The notes under the pieces: generated by a model
The model's database searches: none
What the model was told of the DNA's origin: nothing
The model's input: the letters and a program-made list of their open reading frames with translations, nothing else
Made by a program: the position numbers and the translations under genes
Origin: Oscillospiraceae bacterium
Lineage (GTDB): Bacteria > Bacillota > Clostridia > Oscillospirales > Oscillospiraceae
Assembly: GCA_022846095.1 (NCBI GenBank)
Contig: AP025583.1
Coordinates: 930,001 to 994,000 of the forward strand
Reading direction: 5' to 3'
DNA length: 64,000 nt
Shown here: positions 41,767 to 49,732 of the stretch, in pieces
Position numbering within the stretch: position 1 is the stretch's first letter
Layout of the letters: each line of letters starts with the position of its first letter

Positions 41767-43119
41767 TCAGTCCGTGATGACAGGGCGGGTGCCCTCCGCT
41801 TTCTCGATCCAGTCCAGGAGACGGCTGCGCAGATCCGCCTTGATGCCGGCATAGGACGGATCCGCCACCACGTTATTCAACTGCCAGGGATCCGTCCGCA
41901 GGTCGTAGAGGAAATCGTCGGCGTATACGTCGGAGGCGGACCATTCCCCGCCGTTTAGGCCGGGGGCATAGACGGAATACAGGAACTCGGCGGTGCGCAC
42001 ACACCGGCCCACCCGGCTTTCGGAGATCTGGGCGAACACCTGATTGGGTCTATTATCAATCTTTTTTTCCACCACGTCAAGCAGATCCTCACCGATCATG
42101 GCGTCGCCCACGGACACCCCGGCCAGCGCCAGGATGGTCTTGGGCAGGCTCTCGGTGCTCACCAGCTCTTCCACGGCCAGGCCGCCCTTGAAGGGGCCTC
42201 CGGCGATGACAAGGGGGATGTGGAGGCAGCCGTCGTGGCAGGAGCGTTTATAGTCGTCGTAGCCGTTCAGGTGGCTGTCCGTGTTCCGGGTTTTGAAGTG
42301 GGAGCCGTGGTCGGAGGCAAAGAGGATGACCGTGTTCTCGTAAAGCCCCCGCTCCTTCAGCGCGGCAACCACCCGGCCCAGGTTCTCGTCCAGGCTGGCG
42401 CACTGGCCCAGGTAGTCCGGGTATTCCTCGGCCGCATTGCCCTTGAGGGCCTCCAAATCCTTGGGCAGGATAAAGTCCCGGTACCGCTGCTTGGATCCGG
42501 CGGGGCCCTCGTAGTGCTGGCGGTCATTTTGGTGGTGCGGCTCGATCTGGGAGATGGTCATAAAGAAGGGCTTGCCGGTATCCCGGACATCGAAGAACTC
42601 CAGGGCCAAATCGGTGATGCAGTCGGGGCGGTAGCCCTTGAAGTCGATGCGCTCGCCCTTCTCGTCGAATACGAAGCCGTCATAGCCGTGAGAGGTGAAT
42701 TCCAGTACGTCGGCCGCGCGCCAGAAGCCGGTGTAGCCGCCGCGCAGCTCCGGAGGAATGGCGGTCACGGTGTGATCCACGGTGGGGGGCTTCTCCAGCT
42801 CACCGTCACTGGCCAGGTGCCACTTGCCGATGTACGCCGTCTCGTACCCCGCCTCCTCGATGTAGTTGGCGAGGGTCTTGACGCCCTTGGGCAGCATGAT
42901 GTTGTTGCGGTAGCAGCCCGTCCGGGTGGGGTACTGGCCGGTCTGGAACAGGGCGCGGCAGGGGCCGCACACCGGCTGGGGGGAGAAGGCGTTGTCAAAC
43001 TTCACGCCCTCCCGGGCCAGGCGGTCCAGATTCGGGGTAATCTCCAGGGGTTGGCCGAAGCAGCCGCAGGTATCCCAGCGCTGCTGGTCAGTAAAATAGA
43101 AAATGATGTTGTAGGGCAC
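41767..43119 (-). CDS. Cys-type sulfatase
   Basis: A 450-residue cytoplasmic sulfatase (no signal peptide). The signature CGPCRALFQTG fits C-x-P-x-R-x4-T-G with Cys51 as the residue converted to formylglycine; metal ligands are in TDQQR (Asp11) and ASDHGSH further on. Cleaves sulfate from an organic sulfate ester. Because the key residue is Cys and the organism is anaerobic, it needs a radical SAM maturase, and one is encoded 3.4 kb away on the other strand. GTG start with AAGGAGG. 4 bp after the TctA-like gene. Confidence 0.93.
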   Translation of the reverse strand: MPYNIIFYFTDQQRWDTCGCFGQPLEITPNLDRLAREGVKFDNAFSPQPVCGPCRALFQTGQYPTRTGCYRNNIMLPKGVKTLANYIEEAGYETAYIGKWHLASDGELEKPPTVDHTVTAIPPELRGGYTGFWRAADVLEFTSHGYDGFVFDEKGERIDFKGYRPDCITDLALEFFDVRDTGKPFFMTISQIEPHHQNDRQHYEGPAGSKQRYRDFILPKDLEALKGNAAEEYPDYLGQCASLDENLGRVVAALKERGLYENTVILFASDHGSHFKTRNTDSHLNGYDDYKRSCHDGCLHIPLVIAGGPFKGGLAVEELVSTESLPKTILALAGVSVGDAMIGEDLLDVVEKKIDNRPNQVFAQISESRVGRCVRTAEFLYSVYAPGLNGGEWSASDVYADDFLYDLRTDPWQLNNVVADPSYAGIKADLRSRLLDWIEKAEGTRPVITD

Positions 43120-43123
43120 GGTG

Positions 43124-44635
43124 TCATTCCTCCTTCTGGGCGGCGGCTTCTCTGGCGCTCCTCTGCTCCCGCAGCTTGCCGCGTACGATGGTCCCCACGG
43201 CAAAGACGATTAGGAGCAGGAAAACGATGCAGTAGACGCTGCTGAAAAAGATGGCGGGGCTGCCGTCGGAAATCTGCAGGGCCCGCCGGAAGTTGGTCTC
43301 AGTCATGTTGCCCAGCACCATACCCAGCAGGATGGGGACGGCGGGCAAATCCAGCTTGCGCAGGATCCAGGCGACGACAGCGAAAATCAGCGTCACGCCC
43401 ACGTCAAAGTAATTTTTGTTCACGGAGTAAGCCCCGGCGAAGCAGAAGATGACGATGATGGGCGTCAGGATCTCCTGCGGGATGGAGACGACCTTCGCAA
43501 ACAGCTGTGTCAGGAGCTTGCCCTGGAGCAGCATAAAGACGTTGACCAGGATCAGCCCCAGCATGATGGCGTACATAATGTCGCCGTCAGTGGTGAACAG
43601 GCTCAGGCCGGGATTGAGGCCGTTGATCATCAGGGCGGAGAGCATAATGGCCACGGTGCCGTCCCCCGGGATACCGAGGGTAAGCAGCGGGATGAGCGTG
43701 GCGCCGGTGACGGCGTTGTTTGCGGACTCGGCGGCGGCGATACCCTCCACGGAGCCATGGCCGAATTCCTCCGGGTGCTTGGACATATTCTTGGCGGTGT
43801 TATAGCTGAACCAGGAGGCCTCGGAGGCGCCGGTGCCGGGGATGATACCCACGATGACGCCGATGATGGAGGAGAGCAGGATGGGCCGGGCCAGCCGTTT
43901 TCGCTCCTGCTTGGTGATGACGCCGTTATCCTTCATTTTCTCCGTGTCCAGGTGCAGGCCCCGGACCTTCTCCGCCTTGGACAGGATCTCCACCAGGGCG
44001 AACAGCCCAATGAGGCAAATGGCGAGATCGAGACCCAGGTAGAGCCGGGGAATTCCGAAGGTGAACCGGTCGTAGCTGGTCATGGGATCCGCGCCGATAC
44101 AGGAGATCAAAAGGCCCAGGCAGGCGGAGATAAGGCCCCGGATCATGCTCTTGCCGGAGACGCCCGCGATGATGGTCAGGCCGAACAGGCACACCATAAA
44201 GTACTCCGCGGTGCCAAGCTGGGCGGCGACTTTCGCCACCTGGGGCCCGAGGAACAACAGCATTAAGGCGGAGAACACGCCGCCGAAGGTGGAGGCGTAC
44301 AGGGCGATTTTCAGCGCCGCCTTCGTGCGGCCCTGCTGGGAGAGGGGATGGCCGTCCAGCATGGTGGCCGCCGCGTGGGGGGTGCCCGGTGTGTTGATCA
44401 GGATGGCGGACACGCTGCCGCCGTAACCGCCCGCGCAGTAGATGCCCAGGAGGAACATCATACCGGGAATGGCGGTGAGCTGGTAGGTCAGGGGGAGGAA
44501 CAGGATGACGCACAGGATGACGCTGAGGCCCGGGATAGCGGCAAAAACCGCGCCGATGAACACACCCAGGTTGATCCACAGAATATTTTGGAGCGTGAAC
44601 AGCAGCCCCGAGGCCGGACCGATGTACTGCAGCAT
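43124..44635 (-). CDS. Tripartite tricarboxylate transporter, large membrane subunit (TctA family)
   Basis: A 503-residue protein with about 12 helices. Family marks: the N-terminal GVFIGAVFAAIPGLSVILCVILFLPLTY and GGSVSAILINTPGTPHAAATMLDG, and later GIIPGTGASEASWFSYNTAK and TLGIPGDGTVAIMLSALM, the twin motifs of TctA halves. Forms the permease with the TctB-like protein and receives substrate from the binding protein. Context suggests an organosulfate rather than a tricarboxylate. Confidence 0.94.
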   Translation of the reverse strand: MLQYIGPASGLLFTLQNILWINLGVFIGAVFAAIPGLSVILCVILFLPLTYQLTAIPGMMFLLGIYCAGGYGGSVSAILINTPGTPHAAATMLDGHPLSQQGRTKAALKIALYASTFGGVFSALMLLFLGPQVAKVAAQLGTAEYFMVCLFGLTIIAGVSGKSMIRGLISACLGLLISCIGADPMTSYDRFTFGIPRLYLGLDLAICLIGLFALVEILSKAEKVRGLHLDTEKMKDNGVITKQERKRLARPILLSSIIGVIVGIIPGTGASEASWFSYNTAKNMSKHPEEFGHGSVEGIAAAESANNAVTGATLIPLLTLGIPGDGTVAIMLSALMINGLNPGLSLFTTDGDIMYAIMLGLILVNVFMLLQGKLLTQLFAKVVSIPQEILTPIIVIFCFAGAYSVNKNYFDVGVTLIFAVVAWILRKLDLPAVPILLGMVLGNMTETNFRRALQISDGSPAIFFSSVYCIVFLLLIVFAVGTIVRGKLREQRSAREAAAQKEE

Positions 44636-44647
44636 GGTAGGCCCCCC

Positions 44648-45163
44648 TTAAAAGTTTACGTTCAGGCCGAAGCGGAACGCGGCCCAGATGACCACCGCCG
44701 TCGCGACGGTGACGGCGTAGTACAGCGGCTTCCTGCACCGGAAGTAGAGCAAAAAGCCGAGACAGCAGAAAACGGCGCCCGCCACGAATTTATCCGTGAC
44801 GCGGCAGATTACGTAGGTCAGCACCAGGACCGCCATGATGATCAGGGCCTTGACCTCCACCAGAAGGTTGACGGTCTTGTAGGTGATGGGCAGCTTTTTG
44901 ACGAGCTTATAGATCTCCTTGCCCGCCAGCAGAGCGCAGCATACCATCATCACGATCATGAGCAGGCGGGGGAACATCCGGCCGTTGACCAAATCCTTTT
45001 CTGAGATCGTGACCTGCTGCGGCAGGATCAGCAGGATGACGGCGGCAAAGAGGAAAAACACGATCCCTCCAACCAGGTCGGTGGGGAAGCGCACCTCCTT
45101 CGCAGCCAGGCGGTCCCCCAGCTCGTCCAGTCGGGCGTCCAGGCGTTGCACCCAGTTTTTCAT
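44648..45163 (-). CDS. Tripartite tricarboxylate transporter, small membrane subunit (TctB family)
   Basis: A 171-residue protein with four hydrophobic helices preceded by a charged 25-residue N-terminus, the TctB layout; sequence itself is weakly conserved in this family. It sits between the binding-protein and TctA-like genes, 12 bp before the latter. A GGAGG-type site precedes ATG 45163. Confidence 0.88.
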   Translation of the reverse strand: MKNWVQRLDARLDELGDRLAAKEVRFPTDLVGGIVFFLFAAVILLILPQQVTISEKDLVNGRMFPRLLMIVMMVCCALLAGKEIYKLVKKLPITYKTVNLLVEVKALIIMAVLVLTYVICRVTDKFVAGAVFCCLGFLLYFRCRKPLYYAVTVATAVVIWAAFRFGLNVNF

Positions 45164-45196
45164 GCGGCATTTCCTCCTTCACGTTGTGATGAAAAA

Positions 45197-45230
45197 GGGG
45201 ATGGGGTGGGATCTCTCCCATCCCATCCCC
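45197..45230 (-). terminator. Intercistronic hairpin between binding protein and TctB-like genes
   Basis: GGGGATGGGGTGGGA / TCCCATCCCATCCCC with a TCTC loop, 17 bp downstream of the binding-protein stop. Likely a partial terminator or mRNA-stabilising element that yields more binding protein than permease. Confidence 0.65.
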
Positions 45231-45246
45231 GCGGTTTGGGTTTGGA

Positions 45247-46269
45247 TCAGCCGGCAACGATGTCCTTATACTCATTGACGATAGTCTTCACGTTCTCCAC
45301 GTGGGCGTTGACGTCGTCGTCGCTCATGGTATCGACCTCCAGAAGCATGGTATCCTGGAGCCAGGCCTTGACCTCGTCGTCGGCCAGGATCTGGTCGTAG
45401 AGGGCTTTCAGGCTGGCGACCTGATCCGTGTCGGTGCCCGCCCGGGCCATGATGAAGCAGCGGTTGCGGAAGTAGGGATAGCCGTACTGGCCGACGCCCT
45501 CGACGCCGGCGAAGGGCCCGTTCTCAATAGCCTTTTCGTCAAACGCGCAGACGACGGTTACACCGCCCTGCTCATAGGTCTCCAGGATCTGAGACTGGTG
45601 GGACACGGCAAAGCCGGTCTCCCCCTTGGCCACGGCCTGGGCGGCCTCGGCGGCGGAGGTGTAGGGCACCAGCTTCAGGTTGTCACCGGCACCCATGGCC
45701 CCAAACAGTGCGGCAGCCAGGAAGGCCTCGGAGCCCGTGGCGCCGTTGACGGCGACGCTGATCTGCTCGCCGCTCTCCACGTAGGCCTTCAGATCGTCTA
45801 TGCTTTGAATCGCGAGCTTGGCGTCGGCAGAGAGTACAAAGATCGAAGAGTACAGGTTTTCGACAAATACGAAGTCTTCCTGGGTGAACTGGAGCTTGGC
45901 GGGATCCAGGATCGAGGTGATGGACAGCAGGCCCTCGCCCACAAAGACGAGCTTGGGATCGCCGGCCTTGGCGTCGGTCACCCAGGTGTTGACGGTGGCC
46001 GCGTCGCCCTTGATGGCCTCTGCCACCAGGATGGTATTGTCGGAGTACGTCGTGGAAAGGGCAGCGGCCTTCTGGCTCACCATAGCGGCCACCCCGGAGG
46101 GCGCCCAGGGACAGGTGACGGTCCAGGTTACCGCTTTTCCGCCGGTGGCGGCCTGGGCGTTGCCGCCCGGGGCGGGGGAACTGCCGCCGGCGTTTCCGCC
46201 GCCGCAGCCGGCCAGCAGGCCAAGCAGCATTGCGGACGCAAGAGTCAGGCTCAATAGACGCTTTTTCAC
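45247..46269 (-). CDS. TTT-system substrate-binding lipoprotein (TctC family)
   Basis: A 340-residue extracellular lipoprotein. Signal peptide of about 22 residues with lipobox LLAGC, a Gly/Pro/Ala spacer, then the Bug/TctC fold (ITWTVTCPWAPSGVAAMVSQKAA... , VEAIKGDAATVNTWV, ISVAVNGATGSEAFLAAALFGAM). The start is GTG 46269 with GAGGAG upstream, giving MKKRLLSLTLASAMLLG. First gene of the operon tctC-tctB-tctA-sulfatase-gntR, driven by a promoter at 46375-46347. Confidence 0.93.
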   Translation of the reverse strand: MKKRLLSLTLASAMLLGLLAGCGGGNAGGSSPAPGGNAQAATGGKAVTWTVTCPWAPSGVAAMVSQKAAALSTTYSDNTILVAEAIKGDAATVNTWVTDAKAGDPKLVFVGEGLLSITSILDPAKLQFTQEDFVFVENLYSSIFVLSADAKLAIQSIDDLKAYVESGEQISVAVNGATGSEAFLAAALFGAMGAGDNLKLVPYTSAAEAAQAVAKGETGFAVSHQSQILETYEQGGVTVVCAFDEKAIENGPFAGVEGVGQYGYPYFRNRCFIMARAGTDTDQVASLKALYDQILADDEVKAWLQDTMLLEVDTMSDDDVNAHVENVKTIVNEYKDIVAG

Positions 46270-46346
46270 AATCAACTCTCCTCTTTTCACAAAATCTTGG
46301 CGTTCTTTCCTGCGTATTTGTGCAAGTTGTACTGCGGTATGGCCTA

Positions 46347-46375
46347 AATATAGCATGATGTGCTTTGCGATTCAA
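46347..46375 (-). promoter_or_regulatory. Promoter of the sulfatase/TTT operon
   Basis: On the minus strand TTGAAT (46375-46370), 17-bp spacer, TATATT (46352-46347). AAGTTGTA motifs nearby (46324-46331, 46399-46406, and AACTTGTA at 46429-46436) may be regulator sites, unproved. Confidence 0.7.
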
Positions 46376-46467
46376 CAAGTTTTCGCTGATTTCTCAGGAA
46401 GTTGTATGGTGTTTGCCTGAATTAATCAAACTTGTATTTTCCGCATATCCCCCTGCGCGCCGCCCGC

Positions 46468-46496
46468 TTGCAAATAGGCACGCAAGCCCCTATAAT
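46468..46496 (+). promoter_or_regulatory. Promoter of the sulfatase maturase gene
   Basis: TTGCAA (46468-46473), 17-bp spacer, TATAAT (46491-46496); transcript start about 18 bp ahead of the ATG. Confidence 0.82.
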
Positions 46497-46520
46497 GAAA
46501 CGGAAAAGGGGGCGTGCGGG

Positions 46521-47636
46521 ATGAAGAGCGTGACTTTTATGGTTAAACCGGCCTCAAGCCGCTGTAATCTCCGCTGCGGCTACTGCTTTTATGATGATGT
46601 CTCCGAACAGAGGCAGTTGAAGAGCATGGGGCGGATGACGGAAGAAACGGCGCTGCGGCTCATCGCCGCAGGCTATGAGGCGGTGGATGCGGACGGGACG
46701 GTGCAGATCCTCTTCCAGGGAGGGGAGCCCACGCTGGCCGGGCTGGACTTTTTCCGCTTTTTCGTGGAGGCGGCGGAGCGGCGCCGCCCGCCCGGGGTGC
46801 GGCTGGGCTGGTCGATCCAGACAAACGGGATGCTGCTGACGGAGGAGTGGGCAGCACTGTTGCGTGACCACGGCTTTCTGGTAGGGCTGTCCCTGGACGG
46901 CACCCGCGGCCTCCACGACCGGTACCGCACCGATCCCCAGGGGAAGGGCACTTGGCACCGGGCCCTGCGGGCGTTGGAGCTTTTGGACCGGGCGGAGGTT
47001 GAGACGAATCTGCTCTGCGTCGTCACCGGCCCGGCGGCCCGCAGCCCGCAGAAGCTCTATTCCTCCCTGAGAAAGCTGGGGGATTACCCCCTCCAGTTCA
47101 TCCCCTGCCTGGATCCGCTGCAGGCGGCCCGCGGCACGCTGCCCTACTCCTTGACGCCCCGGGACTACGGGCGCTTCCTCTGCCTCCTGTTCGACTGCTG
47201 GTACCGGGACTGGGAGGCGGGGGCCTGCGTCAGCGTGCGTTCCTTCGACGACTGCCTGCGGTTGCTGCTGGGGCTGCCCCCCGGATCCTGCGCCGCGGCA
47301 GGGCGCTGCGGAAACTACCTGGTCGTGGAGGGGGACGGCAGCCTGTACCCCTGCGACTTTTTTGTGTTGGACGAGTGGCGCCTGGGGAATATCCGGGACA
47401 CGGCGGTGGAGGCGGCGCTGGCATCCCCGGCGGGCCTTGCGTTCCAGCGGCGGGGGGAGTCCCGTCCGCAGCCATGCGGGACGTGCCCCTATGCCGCCGT
47501 CTGCCGGGGTGGCTGCCCCCGGGACTGGGCGTTCTCCGGGGCTGGCCCGGAACATTACTATTGCGAGGCGCTGCGCGCCTTTTTCAGCCACGCGCTGCCC
47601 AGGCTCCAGCGGGTGGCGCAGCAGCTCCGGCGCTGA
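46521..47636 (+). CDS. Anaerobic sulfatase-maturating radical SAM enzyme (anSME)
   Basis: Oxidises the sulfatase active-site Cys to C-alpha-formylglycine without oxygen. 371 residues: radical SAM motif C15-x3-C19-x2-C22 (CNLRCGYC), the SAM-binding QGGEPTLAG, QTNGMLL, and a SPASM domain with cysteines in ACVSVRSFDDC, GSCAAAGRCGNYLVVEGDGSLYPCDFFV and CGTCPYAAVCRGGCPRD, where two auxiliary [4Fe-4S] clusters bind. ATG 46521 is preceded by AAAGGGGG. Divergent from the operon that contains the Cys-type sulfatase, its evident client. Confidence 0.94.
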   Translation: MKSVTFMVKPASSRCNLRCGYCFYDDVSEQRQLKSMGRMTEETALRLIAAGYEAVDADGTVQILFQGGEPTLAGLDFFRFFVEAAERRRPPGVRLGWSIQTNGMLLTEEWAALLRDHGFLVGLSLDGTRGLHDRYRTDPQGKGTWHRALRALELLDRAEVETNLLCVVTGPAARSPQKLYSSLRKLGDYPLQFIPCLDPLQAARGTLPYSLTPRDYGRFLCLLFDCWYRDWEAGACVSVRSFDDCLRLLLGLPPGSCAAAGRCGNYLVVEGDGSLYPCDFFVLDEWRLGNIRDTAVEAALASPAGLAFQRRGESRPQPCGTCPYAAVCRGGCPRDWAFSGAGPEHYYCEALRAFFSHALPRLQRVAQQLRR

Positions 47637-47638
47637 AA

Positions 47639-47670
47639 AACGGGATTATGTCATCAGACATAATCCCGTT
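47639..47670. terminator. Terminator between maturase and transglutaminase genes
   Basis: AACGGGATTATGTC-ATCA-GACATAATCCCGTT. The loop contains the stop codon of the converging transglutaminase-like gene. Confidence 0.85.
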
Positions 47671-48709
47671 CCAAATTGGACTGTCCCTCCGCCCCGCCGC
47701 GGGCGCTCTCGTCGGCCTGTTCCACCGCCACCTCCTGCGCGGGCGCCTCGCCGGAGAAGCGCACCAGCAGCACCGCCTGGGGCCAGTTGAGGGAGATCCG
47801 GGCGTGCAGCCCCTTCTCACACGCCGCCTGCTCCAGCCGGACGGCCAGATCGTGCAGGATCTCCCGGGTCAGATAGCCGCCCCGCCAGTGGAAGAGCAGG
47901 GGCCGGCCCTTGGCCGCGGCCTGCCGGGCGCGCTTATAGACCTCCTCCGGCTTGGTGAAGGAGCACCTCTCCTCCCGGTAGAAAAACCGCTCCCCGTCGG
48001 CGCAGGCGGGGAGGGGGTAGAGCGCGGGCTCGTGGTCCCGGAACAGGCGCTTGTCGTCCAGATTGAAGTAGTCGTGCCGCACAGGGCCGTCCCGGCTGAG
48101 GGAGTTGTCGAAGGTGGCGTCCAGGTGGTAGTATTGCCCGCCCAGACGCAGGACGTTCCAGGCGTGGCGGTATTTGATCCCCCTGTCCGGGGCCGCCTCC
48201 GACACGGCGACGACGCACCACAGGCCCAGCGCGTCGCACAGGGCCTTCACCGACTTGGCGATCCCCTCGCAGACCCCCACCCCCTGGCCCAGGGGGCCCA
48301 GGATCTCGTGGGAGTAGGGCTTTTTCAGCTTGTCGTAGCGGACGTTTTCGCACATGAAGTCGTGGATGTAGCGCTCCTGCTCCCGGGGGGCCATGGCCTG
48401 GGCGGGGCGGGTGAGCTTGGCGATCCGCGCGGAGAGGGCCTTTTGGTGCGCCCGGATTTTCCCCTTGTCGAAGCGGTACTCGGGCAGCAGCTCCACGCTG
48501 GCGGCGCCGGGGGCGGCGCGGTAGGAGAAACCGGTGGCGTAGAAGATCTCCGGGCAGTCCAGGCGCAGCTTGAAAAAGAGGTCGCTGAGCGTGTGCGCGT
48601 CCAGGCGCGGGACGGGGAAGGCGGGGCGCAGCTCGGCGAGCCCCGTCTTTATGGCGTGGTAGGCGGCCTGGCCCGCCCGGTCCAGGTGCTGGTAGTAGTA
48701 GGCTTCCAT
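47654..48709 (-). CDS. Transglutaminase-like domain protein
   Basis: A 351-residue cytosolic protein. Central transglutaminase core with Cys in GVGVCEGIAKSVKALCD, His in IKYRHAWNVLRL and Asp in YYHLDATFDNS, the Cys-His-Asp triad. N-terminal ~110 residues carry a YYYQHLDRAGQAAYHAIKTGL start seen in Firmicutes proteins of this kind; C-terminus unknown. Biochemical role not known; these proteins may act as proteases or cross-linkers. ATG 48709 has GGGGGGAG. Confidence 0.85.
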   Translation of the reverse strand: MEAYYYQHLDRAGQAAYHAIKTGLAELRPAFPVPRLDAHTLSDLFFKLRLDCPEIFYATGFSYRAAPGAASVELLPEYRFDKGKIRAHQKALSARIAKLTRPAQAMAPREQERYIHDFMCENVRYDKLKKPYSHEILGPLGQGVGVCEGIAKSVKALCDALGLWCVVAVSEAAPDRGIKYRHAWNVLRLGGQYYHLDATFDNSLSRDGPVRHDYFNLDDKRLFRDHEPALYPLPACADGERFFYREERCSFTKPEEVYKRARQAAAKGRPLLFHWRGGYLTREILHDLAVRLEQAACEKGLHARISLNWPQAVLLVRFSGEAPAQEVAVEQADESARGGAEGQSNLERDYV

Positions 48710-48803
48710 GTTCTCCCCCCTTGTCCGCTGCCGGTATCTGCAACAGTATACCACGGCGGCGGGAAAGATGCTATAATGGAACGCAGACGGGGGGATGCGG
48801 GAC

Positions 48804-49067
48804 ATGGCGGCTTATTATGTGTATATCCTGCGCTGCGCGGACGGGACGCTCTACACCGGGATCACCGACGACGTGGAGCGCCGCGTGGCCGCGCACAACA
48901 GCGGGAAGGGCGCGAAATACACCCGGGGACGGGGCCCGGTGGTGCCGGTCTACCGGGAGCAGTGCCCGGACAAGCCGTCCGCGCTGCGGCGGGAGGCGGC
49001 CGTCAAGCGGCTGCGCCGTGCGGAGAAGCTGGCGCTGATCGCCGGACAGGGCGCGAAAAAGCCGTGA
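48804..49067 (+). CDS. GIY-YIG nuclease superfamily protein (UPF0213/YhbQ type)
   Basis: An 87-residue housekeeping-type GIY-YIG protein: [20 protein letters not shown] with GIY-like YVYIL and TGIT, then Arg in [11 protein letters not shown] and a Glu further on (REAAVKRL). ATG 48804 is chosen over the ATG three codons earlier because the GGGGGG ribosome site is 9 bp from it. A TATAAT -10 lies at 48771. Unrelated in detail to the nuclease at 39.9 kb. Confidence 0.9.
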   Translation: MAAYYVYILRCADGTLYTGITDDVERRVAAHNSGKGAKYTRGRGPVVPVYREQCPDKPSALRREAAVKRLRRAEKLALIAGQGAKKP

Positions 49068-49103
49068 GAACGGGATGGTTCTCACGGCTTTTTTTGACCT
49101 GTT

Positions 49104-49316
49104 TCAGGTCTTGTCCTCCACGGGCTCCGTGTCGCGGAACAGGAGGGAGATGCACCAGATGGCGGCCAGACCCACCAGGGTGTAGATGACCCGGCTGACG
49201 GCGCTCTGCTGGCCGCCGAAGGCGAAGGCCACGAGATCGAAGCCGAAGATGCCGATGCTGCCCCAGTTGAGCCCGCCGATAATGGCGAGCACCAGGGCGA
49301 TCTTATCCATAATCAT
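49104..49316 (-). CDS. DUF378 family small membrane protein
   Basis: About 70 residues with two helices: MDKIALVLAIIGGLNWGSIGIFGFDLVAFAFG ... VIYTLVGLAAIWCISLLF, the DUF378 pattern with its conserved GGLNWG. Function unknown. Start uncertain: ATG 49316, ATG 49310 or TTG 49322 all follow one GAGGAGG site. Confidence 0.88.
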   Translation of the reverse strand: MIMDKIALVLAIIGGLNWGSIGIFGFDLVAFAFGGQQSAVSRVIYTLVGLAAIWCISLLFRDTEPVEDKT

Positions 49317-49452
49317 GCCCAAAGAAACCTCCTCAAAATGGATTCTGAGTTAGTTTCGCCGGACATACGGGGTTTTATACAAGCGGCACGAAATTTTTGC
49401 CTTTCAGGCTGCCGCCCATCATATGATTTTACTTTTTCCGAAACACCGCCGA

Positions 49453-49719
49453 TTAAATGATCTGTGCCGCGATGACCACGCCGCCGCCGATGAAGCAGGC
49501 AAGCGCCGCCCTGTGATACCCTTTTTCCTTAAGCGGCGCAGCGCCCGCCATAAGTCCGACCCCTGTTAAACATGCAAGCGTCTTACCCGCAAGCCGCACA
49601 GGCCGAAAACCCCAGGCAAGGTTCAATGACTTGTCAACCACTGTCGCTGCACCCTCGACAGTCCGTTCAACGGCAGCTCCAAAGTGCTCCATTGCGGATT
49701 CAATTCTCTGCTCTGTCAT
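49453..49719 (-). CDS. Hypothetical small protein (88 aa) with C-terminal hydrophobic helices
   Basis: Starts at ATG 49719 with GGGAGGTG upstream. The N-terminal half is helical and charged (TEQRIESAMEHFGAAVERTVEGAATVVDKSLNL), the C-terminal half has two hydrophobic stretches (LAGKTLACLTGVGLMAGAA and AALACFIGGGVVIAAQII). No family is recognised. Base composition is lower in GC than the neighbours, suggesting separate history. Confidence 0.7.
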   Translation of the reverse strand: MTEQRIESAMEHFGAAVERTVEGAATVVDKSLNLAWGFRPVRLAGKTLACLTGVGLMAGAAPLKEKGYHRAALACFIGGGVVIAAQII

Positions 49720-49732
49720 AAAAGGCACCTCC

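Noticed and set aside
48804-49067. Second GIY-YIG gene as part of the defence-like module
   Set aside because: It is a typical stand-alone UPF0213 protein with chromosomal composition, 8.5 kb away and unrelated in detail to the nuclease at 39.9 kb.
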